Below are positions 15,683-23,294 of a DNA stretch of 64,000 nucleotides, in pieces. This stretch comes from Erwinia aphidicola. Its GTDB lineage: Bacteria; Pseudomonadota; Gammaproteobacteria; Enterobacterales; Enterobacteriaceae. The DNA is taken from positions 496,001-560,000 of the forward strand of contig NZ_JACXBP010000002.1 of NCBI RefSeq assembly GCF_014773485.1. The letters run 5' to 3'. Every line of letters begins with the position of its first letter. Position 1 is the stretch's first letter. Both the position numbers and the translations under genes were made by a program. The notes below the pieces were generated by a model. It was not told the DNA's origin, searched no databases, and saw only the letters and a program-made list of their open reading frames with translations.

Positions 15683-17017
15683 TTAACGGAACAAATTATC
15701 GATTGAATCCTGCTGCAGCTGCTGGTACAGGCTGAACTCATCAATCACGGCCACGCCCAGCGCCCGTTCAAATTCCGCCTGGCTGGGGTTGCCGCTGCCC
15801 ACTGAACTGGCATCGCTGCCCAGATTCGACTGGAAAATCCCTGCCGCACTCACCGGCAAAAAATCCTCGTAGATAATCGGCTCGGCCGTCACCGCGCCAC
15901 GGGCAATCAGGCTTTCCAGATCTTCGCCCGGCTGCGCGCTGACCTGCTGATTACGCCGGTAGCGATACCACGCCAGCTGCTCGCGCCGTAAGGTTGCGGC
16001 ATCATCCGGGAAGGCAGCGAACACCGCGCTGAGATGCTGCTGATGGCTGGCGTTATCGCTGTGTTTTTCCGCTGCGGCCTCGCGCAGCAGGCGGTCATAC
16101 AGCTCGCGTCCTTTACGGGTTAACGCCACGCCGCGCTGCTCAATCTCGCCAAAGCGCGCCGTATGCGTGCCGGCCGTGCGATCGCTGAAATCAATCGCCT
16201 CGTTCAGGGCTTTAAAACTGGTCTGACGCAGCAGGATCGGACAGCTGCGCGCTGGCGGTCCTTCTATGGTCTCCTTCGGCGTGATGCCATACTCCGGCAT
16301 CAGCTGCTGCACGCGGTCAATATCCAGCGTGCGCGGCGTCAGATGGTTGATATGCGGCCCGCGGAAGCAGACCACGTCGGCGATCAGCCGGTGCTGCGCC
16401 AGCAGGGTGTTATAGGTGCTGAGATCGACCGAGGCCTGCTGGTGCCAGCGGAACGTTTCCAGCGCCTGGCGCACAAACTCATCGGCATCATCATCCCTCA
16501 GCCCGCCCTCCTGCTGCCACTGCGCCAGCAGCTCGCGCAGGCGCGGCGTAAAGATATCGCGCTGTTGCAGGATCTCACTGACCCGCTGGCGCAGCGCGTC
16601 ATCGCTAATCAGCTCCAGGCGCAGCAGCGAGGTAAACACGCGAAACGGATTGATCTGCAGCGCGCGCTCTTCCACCGGGCGGAACGCGGTGGAGTGCACC
16701 GGCACGCCCGCCGCCGACAGGTCGTAATAGCCGACCGCCGACATGCCCATCACCGCAAACACCTGGCGCAGCGTCGCTAACTCCTGCGCGCTGCCGACGC
16801 GGATAGCGCCGTGACGCTCCACGCTTAGCCGCTCCACTTCCTGCTGCCACTGCGCCGCTGCCAGCTGCTCAGGGTGCTGCTGTAAAACCTGTTGATTCAC
16901 CTCACGCACCAGCTGCAACAGCGTGCCATATTGAGGAACTTCCGTCTGGTACATCGCCGACATCGCTTTGGAAAAGCGGTCACGAATATGGTCCGCGCTG
17001 ATAAACCGGTCGCTCAT
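15683..17017 (-). CDS. ydcJ: YdcJ, 2-oxoadipate dioxygenase/decarboxylase family (DUF1338, HglS-like)
   Basis: 444 residues and near-colinear with E. coli YdcJ: FSKAMSAMYQTEVPQYGTLL, LSVERHGAIRVG, GVPVHSTAFRP, NPFRVFTSLLRLELI, RDIFTPR, HINHLTPRTLDID, GPP, ARFGEIEQRGVALT, YEDFLPVSAAGIFQSNLG. Members of this VOC-like Fe(II) family (HglS) convert 2-oxoadipate to 2-hydroxyglutarate with O2. The likely metal ligands are the His of ERHGAIR, the His of HINHLT and the Glu of FGEIEQRG, all present. ATG 17017 is chosen (GGAG nine bases upstream); the open frame to 17056 lacks a site. In E. coli the physiological role is unclear. The divergent neighbour is an RpiB-like isomerase. Confidence 0.9.
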   Translation of the reverse strand: MSDRFISADHIRDRFSKAMSAMYQTEVPQYGTLLQLVREVNQQVLQQHPEQLAAAQWQQEVERLSVERHGAIRVGSAQELATLRQVFAVMGMSAVGYYDLSAAGVPVHSTAFRPVEERALQINPFRVFTSLLRLELISDDALRQRVSEILQQRDIFTPRLRELLAQWQQEGGLRDDDADEFVRQALETFRWHQQASVDLSTYNTLLAQHRLIADVVCFRGPHINHLTPRTLDIDRVQQLMPEYGITPKETIEGPPARSCPILLRQTSFKALNEAIDFSDRTAGTHTARFGEIEQRGVALTRKGRELYDRLLREAAAEKHSDNASHQQHLSAVFAAFPDDAATLRREQLAWYRYRRNQQVSAQPGEDLESLIARGAVTAEPIIYEDFLPVSAAGIFQSNLGSDASSVGSGNPSQAEFERALGVAVIDEFSLYQQLQQDSIDNLFR

Positions 17018-17078
17018 TACTGTTCTCCTGAAAAGTCCCACCCGCAGGATAGTCATGCCGCTGCGAGCTAAGTGATAG

Positions 17079-17137
17079 TTTCATCACAGAATTTGATCTC
17101 ATCGGGGGATGAGATAGCTAAATCACAAAAATGAAAC
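17079..17137. promoter_or_regulatory. Palindromes in the ydcJ / rpiB-like divergent promoter
   Basis: ATCTCATC-GGGG-GATGAGAT (17096-17115) is a perfect 8-bp inverted repeat. It is flanked by GTTTCAT (17078-17084) and ATGAAAC (17131-17137), which resemble the TTTCAT/ATGAAA half-sites around the DeoR gene at 13723. Binding by that regulator is a guess. Confidence 0.4.
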
Positions 17138-17220
17138 ACTGTTTTACTTTTACTTGAGCTCTTCGGCGGGCCGCACTACACTCACCTGACATCACGACCC
17201 GCTTAATCAGGAGAGACCGG

Positions 17221-17859
17221 ATGAAAATTGCATTGATGATGGAAAACAGCCAGGCCGCGAAGAACGCCATCGTGCTGAATGAACTGCAGCAGGTTGCCGC
17301 CCAGCAGGACTTCCCGGTGTATAACGTCGGCATGAGCGATGAGCAGGATCACCACCTGACCTACATCCACCTGGGGATTATGGCCAGCCTGCTACTGAAT
17401 TCAAAAGCCGTGGATTTTGTCATTGCCGGGTGCGGCACCGGTCAGGGCGCGCTGGTCTCTCTCAATATTCACCCCGGCGTGGTGTGCGGCTACTGCATCG
17501 ACCCGGCGGATGCCTATTTATTTGCCCAGATCAACAATGGCAATGCGCTGTCGCTGCCGTTCGCTAAAGGTTTTGGCTGGGGCGCGGAGCTGAACCTGCG
17601 CTTTATCTTTGAGAAGGCCTTCGCCGGTGCCAAAGGTCAGGGTTACCCACCGGAGCGCAAAGAGCCACAGGTGCGCAACGCCGGGATCCTCAACCAGGTG
17701 AAGGCCGCGGTGACCAAAGATAACTATCTCGATACGCTGCGCGCCATTGACCCGGAGCTGGTGAAAACGGCGATTTCCGGGGAACGCTTCCAGCACTGCT
17801 TCTTTGAACACTGTCAGGAGAGCAGCATCCGTGATTTTGTGCAGGAACGTCTGCGCTAA
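17221..17859 (+). CDS. RpiB/LacAB-family sugar-phosphate isomerase
   Basis: 212 residues. The N-terminal ~150 follow the RpiB/LacA/LacB fold: MKIALMMENSQAAKN, the HLTYIHLGIMASLLLNS..VDFVIAGCGTGQG substrate-binding loop, and GVVCGYCIDPADAYLFAQINNGNALSLP. The cysteine of CGTGQG corresponds to the catalytic position of RpiB. The C-terminal extension (YPPERKEPQVRNAGILNQVK...) marks a longer subfamily than E. coli RpiB (149 residues). It probably interconverts aldose and ketose phosphates; the sugar is unknown. GGAGAG lies upstream of ATG 17221. The context is the fsa/DeoR/YbiV region and a hairpin terminator follows. Confidence 0.78.
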   Translation: MKIALMMENSQAAKNAIVLNELQQVAAQQDFPVYNVGMSDEQDHHLTYIHLGIMASLLLNSKAVDFVIAGCGTGQGALVSLNIHPGVVCGYCIDPADAYLFAQINNGNALSLPFAKGFGWGAELNLRFIFEKAFAGAKGQGYPPERKEPQVRNAGILNQVKAAVTKDNYLDTLRAIDPELVKTAISGERFQHCFFEHCQESSIRDFVQERLR

Positions 17860-17866
17860 AGAGAGA

Positions 17867-17887
17867 AGCGGACCAGAACGGTCCGCT
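17867..17887. terminator. Bidirectional terminator hairpin
   Basis: AGCGGACC (17867-17874) pairs perfectly with GGTCCGCT (17880-17887) around a 5-base loop. It lies between the isomerase gene and the convergent cytochrome c gene. T-runs are weak on both strands. Confidence 0.6.
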
Positions 17888-17902
17888 CATGGGTTGGCGA
17901 GG

Positions 17903-19279
17903 TTAGCGCCTGCGCAGGCGCAGCAGCGCGAAGAGGAGCAGCAGCACCAGCACCACGCCTCCGGCAATCAGCCAGTTCATGTAACGCACAATCAGCGGCG
18001 CTTGCCCGCCCTGACGCAGCTGGGCGACCTCATCGGCCGTTAACTCATCATTAATTCCGGCAAAGTGGCTGCGCACATAGCGGGTGACCGAGGCAATCTG
18101 CGCGTTGTTCAGCTCGGTAGCAAACGCTGGCATGCCCACGTCCGCATCGCGGCTTTTACGATGAATGCCGTCAACGATGGTCATCACCAGGTTGTTCGGC
18201 GTGGCGGCGGAGACCGCGCTGTTGTGGGTCAGCGACGGGTAGAAGTTATCCTTCGTGCCCTCGCCCGTCCGGCCATGGCAGCTGGAACACGCGCCGCTGT
18301 ATAGCACCGCACCGTCGGTGGTGGCACTGTCCGCCAGCGAAGCCTGGTCGCCCTGCCCGCTAATCACCGCGTTGATATCGGTTGCAGCCGGTTTATCAGC
18401 GGTGACCGCCAGCGGGCTTTGCTGCGCGGGGACCTGTTTGATCCACGCGGCAATTGCCTGCAAATCGTTATCCGGCAGGTACTGGAAGCTGTGCTCCACC
18501 GCTTCGCCCATCGCACCCGCCGCCTGCGCTTTGCCCTCAAGGTGGCCGGTTTTCAGATAGGTGACAATATCCTGCTGGCTCCAGTCGCCAATCCCTGATT
18601 TATCCGGCGTAATATTGGGGGCGTACCAGCCACCCAGCGGGCTGCCCGCCAGATAGCGGCTGCTCTCTTCCGCCATCATTAGGTTGCGCGGGGTATGGCA
18701 GGTGCTGCAGTGGGCCAGCACGTCGACCAGATATTTACCGCGATTGAGCTGCGCGCTGAGATCGGCCTGCGGTTTAAAAGGCTTATCGTCGCGGTACAGC
18801 AGGTTCCAGCCCCACATGATCTGGCGAATATTGAACGGGAACGCCAGTTGAGTTTTCTCCGCCGGAGCCTGCTCGACCGGCTTCACGTCGTGCATCAGGT
18901 AGGCGTACAGCGCGCGGATATCCTCATCGGTCATCCCCTGATAGGCGGTGTACGGCATCGCCGGGTAGAGATTACTGCCGTCGGCGGCCACCCCTTTGCG
19001 CAGCGCGTCGGCGAACTGCTGTTCCGTGTAGTTGCCGATGCCGAACTGCTTCGACGGGGTGATATTGCTGGCAATAATGCGCCCCATCGGCGAGTCGATG
19101 GCGTAGCCCCCGGCAAACGGCGCGCCGTTCTCAGCGGTCTGACGGTGGCAGGCGCCGCAGTCGGCGGCGACGGCCACGTACTTACCGCGGGCAATCAGCG
19201 CCGGGTCAGGCTGTGCATCAGCCGCCGCCGCGCTGAAAGCGCAGGTCAGCAGCAGAGTAGTCAGAAGCGTTTTCATCAT
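17903..19279 (-). CDS. Tri-haem cytochrome c subunit of sugar-acid dehydrogenase 1
   Basis: 458 residues. A signal peptide ends near AAA-DAQ. Three CxxCH haem sites are present: CGACH (about 41), CSTCH (about 190) and CSSCH (about 330). A C-terminal membrane anchor (IAGGVVLVLLLLFALL) ends in a basic RLRRR tail, so the protein is periplasmic and anchored. This is the electron-transferring subunit that passes electrons from the flavoprotein to ubiquinone. The ATG overlaps the flavoprotein stop (TGATG). The size, anchor and partner sizes fit fructose/2-ketogluconate dehydrogenase complexes better than the second set at 45331-49182. The substrate is inferred. Confidence 0.85.
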   Translation of the reverse strand: MMKTLLTTLLLTCAFSAAAADAQPDPALIARGKYVAVAADCGACHRQTAENGAPFAGGYAIDSPMGRIIASNITPSKQFGIGNYTEQQFADALRKGVAADGSNLYPAMPYTAYQGMTDEDIRALYAYLMHDVKPVEQAPAEKTQLAFPFNIRQIMWGWNLLYRDDKPFKPQADLSAQLNRGKYLVDVLAHCSTCHTPRNLMMAEESSRYLAGSPLGGWYAPNITPDKSGIGDWSQQDIVTYLKTGHLEGKAQAAGAMGEAVEHSFQYLPDNDLQAIAAWIKQVPAQQSPLAVTADKPAATDINAVISGQGDQASLADSATTDGAVLYSGACSSCHGRTGEGTKDNFYPSLTHNSAVSAATPNNLVMTIVDGIHRKSRDADVGMPAFATELNNAQIASVTRYVRSHFAGINDELTADEVAQLRQGGQAPLIVRYMNWLIAGGVVLVLLLLFALLRLRRR

Positions 19280-20880
19280 CAGATCTCCCTCTCAATGATT
19301 TCCGCCATGCGGATACTCAGCGCCACGCCGGTCAGCGTGGGGTTGATGACTCCGGAAGCCGGAATAACGCCCGTCGTCGCAAGGAACAGATTGCTGTGAT
19401 CCCAGCTGCGGCATTCGTGATTGACCACCGAATCTTTCGGGTCAGCGCCCATGATCACCGTGCCCATCAGGTGGTCGCGGTTCTGCCAGCCGGTGTTGTC
19501 CTCCACCACTTCTCCGCCCATCAGGCTGACGAAGCGGCGATAGTCGGCATCTACCACGTTTTTCGCCGCCTTGACGTAATCATCCACCTCGTAATGCACC
19601 GTCAGCATCGGGATGCCGAGGGCATCTTTGCGCGTGCTGCTCGGGCGCACGGTGTTGGTGGCGTGCGGCAGGATCTCAAATACCGTGGAGATATCCACCC
19701 AGCGCGCGGCCTGGTGACGGATCTGCTCGTCGAGTGCCTTACCGATGACCCCTTTGGCGATCAGCCGCTGCGCCACCGCCATATTCGGCACGTTGTTCGA
19801 CATGGCGTGTTTGATTGCGGCGTGTTTCTTGCGGAAGTCGCCGTCGCGATAGTTGAAGATGCCGCCCTGCTGCACCGCTCCCCGGCCGGGCCACAGCGGC
19901 TCATCGGCAAGGAACTGCAGCCCCATGCCGGTGTGGTCCATCAGGTTACGCCCAACCTGATCGGAACTGTTGGCGACATCCGAGATCAGCAGCAGCTTGG
20001 GCGTTTCCAGCCCGTGTGCGGCAACGATAAAATATTTCGCCGTCAGGCGCGTATCGACGCCTTTTGAACTGCGTACGTGCACCGCCACAATCTTACTGTC
20101 GGCGCCTTTTTCCAGCTTCCACGCGGTGGAGTCGGTCAGCAGGCGCGCCCCGGCATCTTCCGCGTGCTGCGCGTGCTTGTCGCCGCTGTACATCGAGCCA
20201 ATCGGGCACACCGGCATGCAGTTGTTGTTGCCGCTGCACGCCGGGCGACCGTCATAAGGTCGGGTGGCGCGGCCATTAGGCTCATGGATAAAGTTGTACC
20301 CGGCCGGGCTGAGGCGGCTTTTCAGGCGCTGGAAAATATAGGTTTCGCCTTCCGGCTCCATCGGGTACGGTTTTGAGCGCGGCGGGAAGGCGCTGCCGCC
20401 CTGGCCGCTCTGGTCGTCCGTATCGCTGCCGCACACGCCGAGCGCCTCTTCCGCCTTCTGGTAATACGGCTCCAGTTCGCTGTACTCCATCGGCCAGTCG
20501 CGACCGACGCCGTACAGAGTTTTCAGCTTCATATCATTCGGCAGATAGCGCCAGCAGGCTGCCGCCCAGTGCCAGGTCGTGCCGCCCACCAGCTTCAGCA
20601 TGCCGGGGCGAAAGTCGAACGAACCGGTATTTTCAATATACTGTTCGTCGTAAGAGTGGTGCGCCCAGGGCTCATTCGGGTACGGCGAGTTATAGTTGCC
20701 TTTTTTCGGCGAATTACGGAAGTTTTCGACGATTTTCCAGCGCGGGATCTTCTCTCCGGCTTCCAGAATAATCACCGATTTGCCCATGCGGGCCAGCGTA
20801 GTGGCGGCATTACTGCCCAGCGCGCCGGAACCGACGACAATCACATCGGCATCGTATTGTTGGCTCATAGTGGTGCTCAC
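19279..20880 (-). CDS. GMC flavoprotein large subunit of sugar-acid dehydrogenase 1 (2-ketogluconate dehydrogenase-like)
   Basis: 533 residues. The FAD-binding GSGALGSNAATTLA lies at about 17-30 and the GMC segment GGTTWHWAAACWRYLPND follows. A cysteine group CSGNNNCMPVCPIG near 213-226 resembles the cluster ligands of membrane fructose dehydrogenase. The C-terminal block HLMGTVIMG and the GMC_oxred_C ending TGVIPASGVINPTLTGVALSIRMAE complete the family. No signal peptide is seen; export is expected to occur together with the Tat-type small subunit. The length (about 540 in sorbitol, fructose and 2-ketogluconate dehydrogenases) suggests the periplasmic oxidation of 2-keto-D-gluconate to 2,5-diketogluconate. 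That step would follow the gluconate dehydrogenase encoded at 45331-49182. Fructose or sorbitol as substrate is not excluded. Confidence 0.85.
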   Translation of the reverse strand: MSTTMSQQYDADVIVVGSGALGSNAATTLARMGKSVIILEAGEKIPRWKIVENFRNSPKKGNYNSPYPNEPWAHHSYDEQYIENTGSFDFRPGMLKLVGGTTWHWAAACWRYLPNDMKLKTLYGVGRDWPMEYSELEPYYQKAEEALGVCGSDTDDQSGQGGSAFPPRSKPYPMEPEGETYIFQRLKSRLSPAGYNFIHEPNGRATRPYDGRPACSGNNNCMPVCPIGSMYSGDKHAQHAEDAGARLLTDSTAWKLEKGADSKIVAVHVRSSKGVDTRLTAKYFIVAAHGLETPKLLLISDVANSSDQVGRNLMDHTGMGLQFLADEPLWPGRGAVQQGGIFNYRDGDFRKKHAAIKHAMSNNVPNMAVAQRLIAKGVIGKALDEQIRHQAARWVDISTVFEILPHATNTVRPSSTRKDALGIPMLTVHYEVDDYVKAAKNVVDADYRRFVSLMGGEVVEDNTGWQNRDHLMGTVIMGADPKDSVVNHECRSWDHSNLFLATTGVIPASGVINPTLTGVALSIRMAEIIEREI

Positions 20881-20896
20881 ATTAAAAGAGAAAGAG

Positions 20897-21415
20897 TTAA
20901 TCGTTTTTTATTGTTGCTGGCGGCTGGGTCCAGTAATTGGTATGACCACGGGAATACGTTGGGATGACGGTGGCATCCAGCGTCGGGGCATACATCAGCG
21001 CATCGGTGTAGGTGACAAAACGGGTATTATCAACGGCACGCAGCGCAACCGGCGTACCGGTGTAGCCGAGATACCAGGCTGAGATAATGGTTTTGATCGT
21101 GTCACCGCTGGCCCCCTGCATCAGCGCATGACCGTTAAGCTGGTCCGCTTGAGTGATGCCCGCGCTCTGCAACGCGCTGCTCAGCTGCTGAAGATGGGCT
21201 GGAAACTGCGCATCTTCCGCCGCCAGGCAGTGCAGTGCGCGCTCTGAAACCAGCGGGCTAAGCTGCGTGCGCCCGGTTAATAACTGCGAGATCCGGTAAA
21301 AAATATGGCTGTCGCTCGAAGCGGCAGGCGCGGCGCCCCAGGAGAGGGACGGGTTGAGTACCGCCATGCCCAGCAGCGCCGCACCGGAAGTGATGAGTGT
21401 CCTGCGTGTTAACAT
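20897..21415 (-). CDS. Small subunit of sugar-acid dehydrogenase 1, Tat-exported
   Basis: 172 residues. The N terminus MLTRRTLITSGAALLGMAV has a twin-arginine motif before a hydrophobic stretch, so folded export with the flavoprotein is likely. The remainder matches the small subunits of membrane sorbitol/fructose dehydrogenases in layout: IFYRISQLLTGR..LSPLVSERALHCL, a helical middle, then IISAWYLGYTG...VALRAVDNTRFVTYTDALMY and YW..PP at the end. These subunits carry no cofactor and act as an export and assembly partner. It is the first gene of a three-gene operon (16 bp to the flavoprotein). A CRP-like site lies 25 bases upstream. Confidence 0.82.
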   Translation of the reverse strand: MLTRRTLITSGAALLGMAVLNPSLSWGAAPAASSDSHIFYRISQLLTGRTQLSPLVSERALHCLAAEDAQFPAHLQQLSSALQSAGITQADQLNGHALMQGASGDTIKTIISAWYLGYTGTPVALRAVDNTRFVTYTDALMYAPTLDATVIPTYSRGHTNYWTQPPATIKND

Positions 21416-21439
21416 AAATGGATGCCTGGTTTAAAAAAT

Positions 21440-21455
21440 TGTGACCAGTTTCACA
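21440..21455. promoter_or_regulatory. CRP-binding-site-like palindrome
   Basis: TGTGA-CCAGTT-TCACA has both perfect CRP half-sites with the required 6-base spacer. It is 25 bases upstream of the dehydrogenase small-subunit ATG and 132 bases upstream of the divergent Nudix gene. So close to the first gene it would either overlap that promoter or serve the Nudix side. Confidence 0.6.
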
Positions 21456-21586
21456 CTACGTAGGCGGATTTGTAAATGGATTGTAAATTAGGGCAATAGT
21501 TAAGCGTGGCTGATACCCCAGTCTAATTTCAGCCCGCGGCTGATTGCAGGCTGAGGCAGCTTAAAACATCATCGTGAGGAGTAAAT

Positions 21587-22006
21587 ATGACCTATCCACG
21601 AGTGGGCGTTGGCGTCCTGATATTCCGCAATGGCCTGCTGTTACTGGGGAAACGCAGCGGCAGCCACGGTGCCGGCGACTGGTCAGCCCCCGGCGGGCAT
21701 CTGGAGTATGGCGAGACGCCGCAGCAGTGCGCCGCGCGGGAGGTAGCCGAAGAAACCGGATTAACCTTAGGGAAATGCATTAATGGTCCCTTTACAAATG
21801 ACTTTTTCAGCCGTGAGCAGAAACATTACGTCACGATTTTTATGCTTAATTACGACGCCGAAGGCACGCCGCAGCGCCTGGAACCGGAAAAATGTGAAGG
21901 CTGGCAGTGGTTTGACGTAGGCGCTCTGCCGCAGCCGCTGTTCGCCCCGCTGCAATCACTGCTGGCAGAAACCGATCTTAACGCGCTGAGCGAGGGCGCC
22001 CGCTGA
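21587..22006 (+). CDS. Nudix hydrolase
   Basis: 139 residues. The full Nudix box GX5EX7REUXEEXGU is present: GGHLEYGETPQQCAAREVAEETGL at about residues 38-61. The start PRVGVGVLIFRNGLLLLGKRSGSHGAGDWSAPGGH resembles the NUDT15/MTH2-like branch that hydrolyses (deoxy)nucleoside triphosphates, but the substrate is not readable. GTGAGGAG precedes ATG 21587 with good spacing. It is divergent from the dehydrogenase operon. Downstream is a 500-base gap with large inverted repeats. Confidence 0.88.
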   Translation: MTYPRVGVGVLIFRNGLLLLGKRSGSHGAGDWSAPGGHLEYGETPQQCAAREVAEETGLTLGKCINGPFTNDFFSREQKHYVTIFMLNYDAEGTPQRLEPEKCEGWQWFDVGALPQPLFAPLQSLLAETDLNALSEGAR

Positions 22007-22050
22007 GGTATCTCCACAAAAATTGATTTGAATAGTGTTGCGGGATGACA

Positions 22051-22169
22051 GGTGCCCGGTTTCAGGAGGGAGGGCTGCTTTCCGCACCGGCATGAATACG
22101 TCCCTGTAGCCTGGCTCACGGCCATCCCTGGCCGTGGGCCTGCTGCAATCAGCCCTCCCTCCCTGCACC
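22051..22169. repeat. Large nested inverted repeat A
   Basis: Three nested arms: GGTGC (22051-22055) with GCACC (22165-22169); GGAGGGAGGGCTG (22065-22077) with CAGCCCTCCCTCC (22150-22162), a perfect 13-bp pair; and the inner CACGGCCA-TCCC-TGGCCGTG (22117-22136). The 119 bases could fold into one long hairpin. No open frame or T-run is associated. The gap between the Nudix gene and the oxygenase gene (22007-22512) otherwise holds only repeat B and unassigned sequence. Confidence 0.6.
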
Positions 22170-22224
22170 CGAAGCCTCAGCGTCGCGGTTTGAAACCCAC
22201 AGCGAGCACGATGCGAGTGGGGGA

Positions 22225-22328
22225 TGAGCTCAGCCTGAGATAAACCGGACGTCACGCGGCAGGGATGCCGCGTGACGAGGCCCGCAGGGAGCGTCTTTTG
22301 CCGTTCCGGCGTGCTCAGGCTGAGCTCA
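22225..22328. repeat. Large nested inverted repeat B
   Basis: The outer arms TGAGCTCAGCCTGAG (22225-22239) and CTCAGGCTGAGCTCA (22314-22328) are a perfect 15-bp pair. Inside them CGTCACGCGGC (22250-22260) pairs perfectly with GCCGCGTGACG (22267-22277). It lies 55 bases after repeat A. A MITE-like relic or a structured RNA are both possible. Confidence 0.6.
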
Positions 22329-22512
22329 GACCGGTTTGCGGACGTTTAGCGATAGAAGTCATTTCTGGGGATCCCTCACAGGGCGACCCTACGAAAGCGA
22401 CGAAATGAAAATAGCGCCGGTGATAATCTGATGAAAAATCAGCCACACCCCGTAGCAACTCGTCGGGCAAAGCTTTACATTGGTTTATCCCCATTCTGCC
22501 GATGAGAACGCG

Positions 22513-23292
22513 ATGAACCCTCTTGCCCCGCTGCTCAACCTCACTACCCACCCGATTGACGATGCTGACTATATCGCCCACTGCCAGCAGCAATTGGCCA
22601 GCGACGGCGCGCTGGTGCTGCGCGGTTTTCTGACTGCGGATGCGCTGGCCGCGATTAAGCAGGAAGGCGATGAAAATCAGCAGCTGGCGTTCTACGCTGC
22701 CAGCCAGCACAACGTCTATCTGCAAAAGCCCGATGCGCACTATGCTGACAACCACCCGCGCAACCGTCAGGTGGTCTCGTCGAAAGGCTGCATCACCGAT
22801 GAAGAGATCCCGGCTGATTCCCCGCTGCGTACCCTTTACGACTCGCCGGTGTTTAAGGCCTTTCTCTGCGGGGTATTGCAGGAGCAGCAGCTCTATCCTT
22901 ATGCCGACACGCTCTCCTCTATCAACCTGCACTACGCGCATACCGGGCAGGAGCTGGGCTGGCACTTTGATAACTCCTCATTTGCCATTACTTTGCTGAT
23001 CCAGAAACCCGAGGCGGGCGGCGTGTTTGAGTACGTCAGCCATTTGCGTGATGCGGAAGCGGGTGAAATGAATTTTGCCGGGGTGGCCGAAGTGCTGGAC
23101 GGGGAACGTGCGGTACAGCAGCTGGCGATTGAACCGGGGGATTTAGTGCTGTTCCGCGGGCGTAATGCGCTGCATCGCGTCTCACCAACGGAAGGCGATA
23201 CCACGCGCATGCTGGTGGTGCTGGCTTACAATGCCCAGCCGGATATTGCGCTGTCGGAAAGCGCCCGCATGACCTTCTACGGGCGCCTGTAA
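22513..23292 (+). CDS. Fe(II)/2-oxoglutarate-dependent oxygenase, HalD-like
   Basis: 259 residues from ATG 22513 (the open frame begins at TTG 22480 but MNPLAPLL is the natural start). It has the facial-triad HxD in GWHFDNSSFAITLLIQ (about 150-152) and a distal His and Arg in LHRVSPTEGDTTRMLVVLAYN (about 219-230), so the Fe(II)/2-oxoglutarate site looks complete. The N-terminal half (SDGALVLRGFL, YLQKPDAHYADNHPRNRQVVSSKGCI) resembles the family containing amino-acid halogenases/hydroxylases of the BesD/HalD kind, but here the Asp of HxD is kept, which favours hydroxylation. It is convergent (2-bp gap) with a peptidase gene and an amino-acid-binding protein gene. Substrate unknown; an amino acid or peptide is likely. 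Confidence 0.75.
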   Translation: MNPLAPLLNLTTHPIDDADYIAHCQQQLASDGALVLRGFLTADALAAIKQEGDENQQLAFYAASQHNVYLQKPDAHYADNHPRNRQVVSSKGCITDEEIPADSPLRTLYDSPVFKAFLCGVLQEQQLYPYADTLSSINLHYAHTGQELGWHFDNSSFAITLLIQKPEAGGVFEYVSHLRDAEAGEMNFAGVAEVLDGERAVQQLAIEPGDLVLFRGRNALHRVSPTEGDTTRMLVVLAYNAQPDIALSESARMTFYGRL

Positions 23293-23294
23293 CC

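Noticed and set aside
19279..20880. Reading the first GMC flavoprotein as a second gluconate 2-dehydrogenase
   Set aside because: Subunit sizes (172/533/458), the cluster motif C-x5-C-x3-C and the anchored cytochrome fit the fructose/2-ketogluconate group better than the 245/594/438 gluconate type.
22492..22512. Longer start (TTG 22480) for the 2-oxoglutarate oxygenase
   Set aside because: The added residues MVYPHSADENA have no family likeness, and ATG 22513 gives the normal N terminus.
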